Source of the DNA: Azolla caroliniana
Lineage: Eukaryota; Polypodiophyta
Direction of reading: 5' to 3'
Assembly (NCBI GenBank): GCA_043228905.1
Contig: JBHGNT010000002.1
Span: forward strand, 2,170,001 to 2,234,000
Length of the DNA stretch: 64,000 bases
Position numbers and translations under genes: made by a program. The notes below the pieces were generated by a model that saw nothing but the letters and a program-made list of their open reading frames with translations, was not told the DNA's origin and did not search any database. Numbering within the stretch: the first letter of the stretch is position 1; each line of letters opens with the position of its first letter. Shown in pieces: positions 63,354 to 64,000 of the stretch.

Positions 63354-63710
63354 TGTTAGGATCTCGGTCCCTCCAAATGGGATATGAAGGCACGACATCG
63401 GAAGACCTGGTGAGAATTGGATGTGGAGTACCCGACAACGGAAGACCCGATGAGAACCGGATGTGGAGTACCTAGAACCAGATGATGCAGACCCGGTGAG
63501 AACCGGATGACGAGTACCTGGCAAGGAAGACCCGGTGAGAACCGGATGTTGCAGGCCCGGTGAGAACCTATCATCGAATGAAGGGACATATATGTAGATA
63601 TGTTTCTGAGAGCCCATTGGGGCATTAATATAAATGTGACCTAGGGCAAACAATGTATTGAATATAATTGATGTTATTATCTTTTTATAGTGTAATTGGT
63701 GTAACGACTG

Positions 63711-63758
<48 letters not shown>

Positions 63759-64000
63759 CAGAGCATGTCTCTGTTGTAACCGCCACCAGGCGAAGATTGT
63801 GAGCAAGAGGTCGTTGCCTCTATGCTCCCTGTTGTACTCCTTGACATAGTGATACTTTGGTGTCTGCGGACACCCGTGGTTTTTTTCCCTCTCAGGGTTT
63901 TCCACATTAACATCCTGTGTATTCTCTTTCTGTTTGTGTACTTACCTCCATTCCCATTTCTTCTGTGTTTGATTGTCATCAAGTGATCTACGATTCGGTT
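63354..64000 (+). repeat. Copia-family LTR, runs off the window
   Basis: Begins TGTTAGGATCTCGG and shares the GTGGTTTTTTTCCCTCTCAG block with 56675-57205. Contains a five-copy minisatellite of GACCCGGTGAGAACCGGATG-like units at 63400-63570 and (GA)n at 63714-63756. The element body lies beyond the right edge. Confidence 0.65.

Overview
The window is nuclear DNA of a land plant. It holds four protein-coding genes with short introns and canonical GT-AG junctions: a 20S proteasome alpha-5 subunit, a plant ER coiled-coil protein (AT4G31340/AT2G24420 family), a RAB5IF-type small membrane protein and an NPH3-domain protein. These sit among many LTR retrotransposons, LINE remnants and MITEs. Some traits hint at a seed-free or early-diverging lineage: an unusual alpha-5 sequence, a sushi/Tf1-type chromovirus, and a retroelement whose protease carries an Asp-His-Gly-Ser motif. 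That is inference; the species cannot be named from this sequence.

Layout. 90-4892 (-): proteasome alpha-5, nine exons, 237 codons. 7441-15889 (-): secretory/ER coiled-coil membrane protein, fourteen exons, 457 codons; its last intron holds a LINE remnant and its other introns carry a MITE and tandem repeats built on splice junctions. 16-29 kb: gene-free and repeat-rich (LINE remnant with a solo LTR, a small LTR element with a ~108-bp array, a foldback MITE). 29352-32670 (+): RAB5IF-like gene, four exons, 117 codons. 36189-38790 (-): BTB-NPH3 gene, first exon not found. 40.5-50.6 kb: copia and hAT remnants, then gag-protease retroelement debris. 50684-56588 (-): a nearly intact, very young Ty3-type chromovirus. 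56.6-64 kb: nested copia elements, LTRs and a hAT-type MITE.

The most notable object is the chromovirus at 50684-56588. It has a perfect 5-bp target duplication (GGTGT) and LTRs that differ by only one GA dinucleotide. A perfect 12-base complement links its primer-binding site to the predicted 5' end of its own transcript, 33 nt from the TATA box. That is the arrangement expected for Tf1/sushi-type self-priming rather than tRNA priming. Its LTR promoter carries two heat-shock elements, gag and pol are joined by a GTTAAAC -1 frameshift site, pol encodes a chromodomain, and one in-frame TGA breaks the reverse transcriptase. A diverged LTR of the same family at 62912-63347 keeps the 12-mer, the 33-nt spacing and the heat-shock element.
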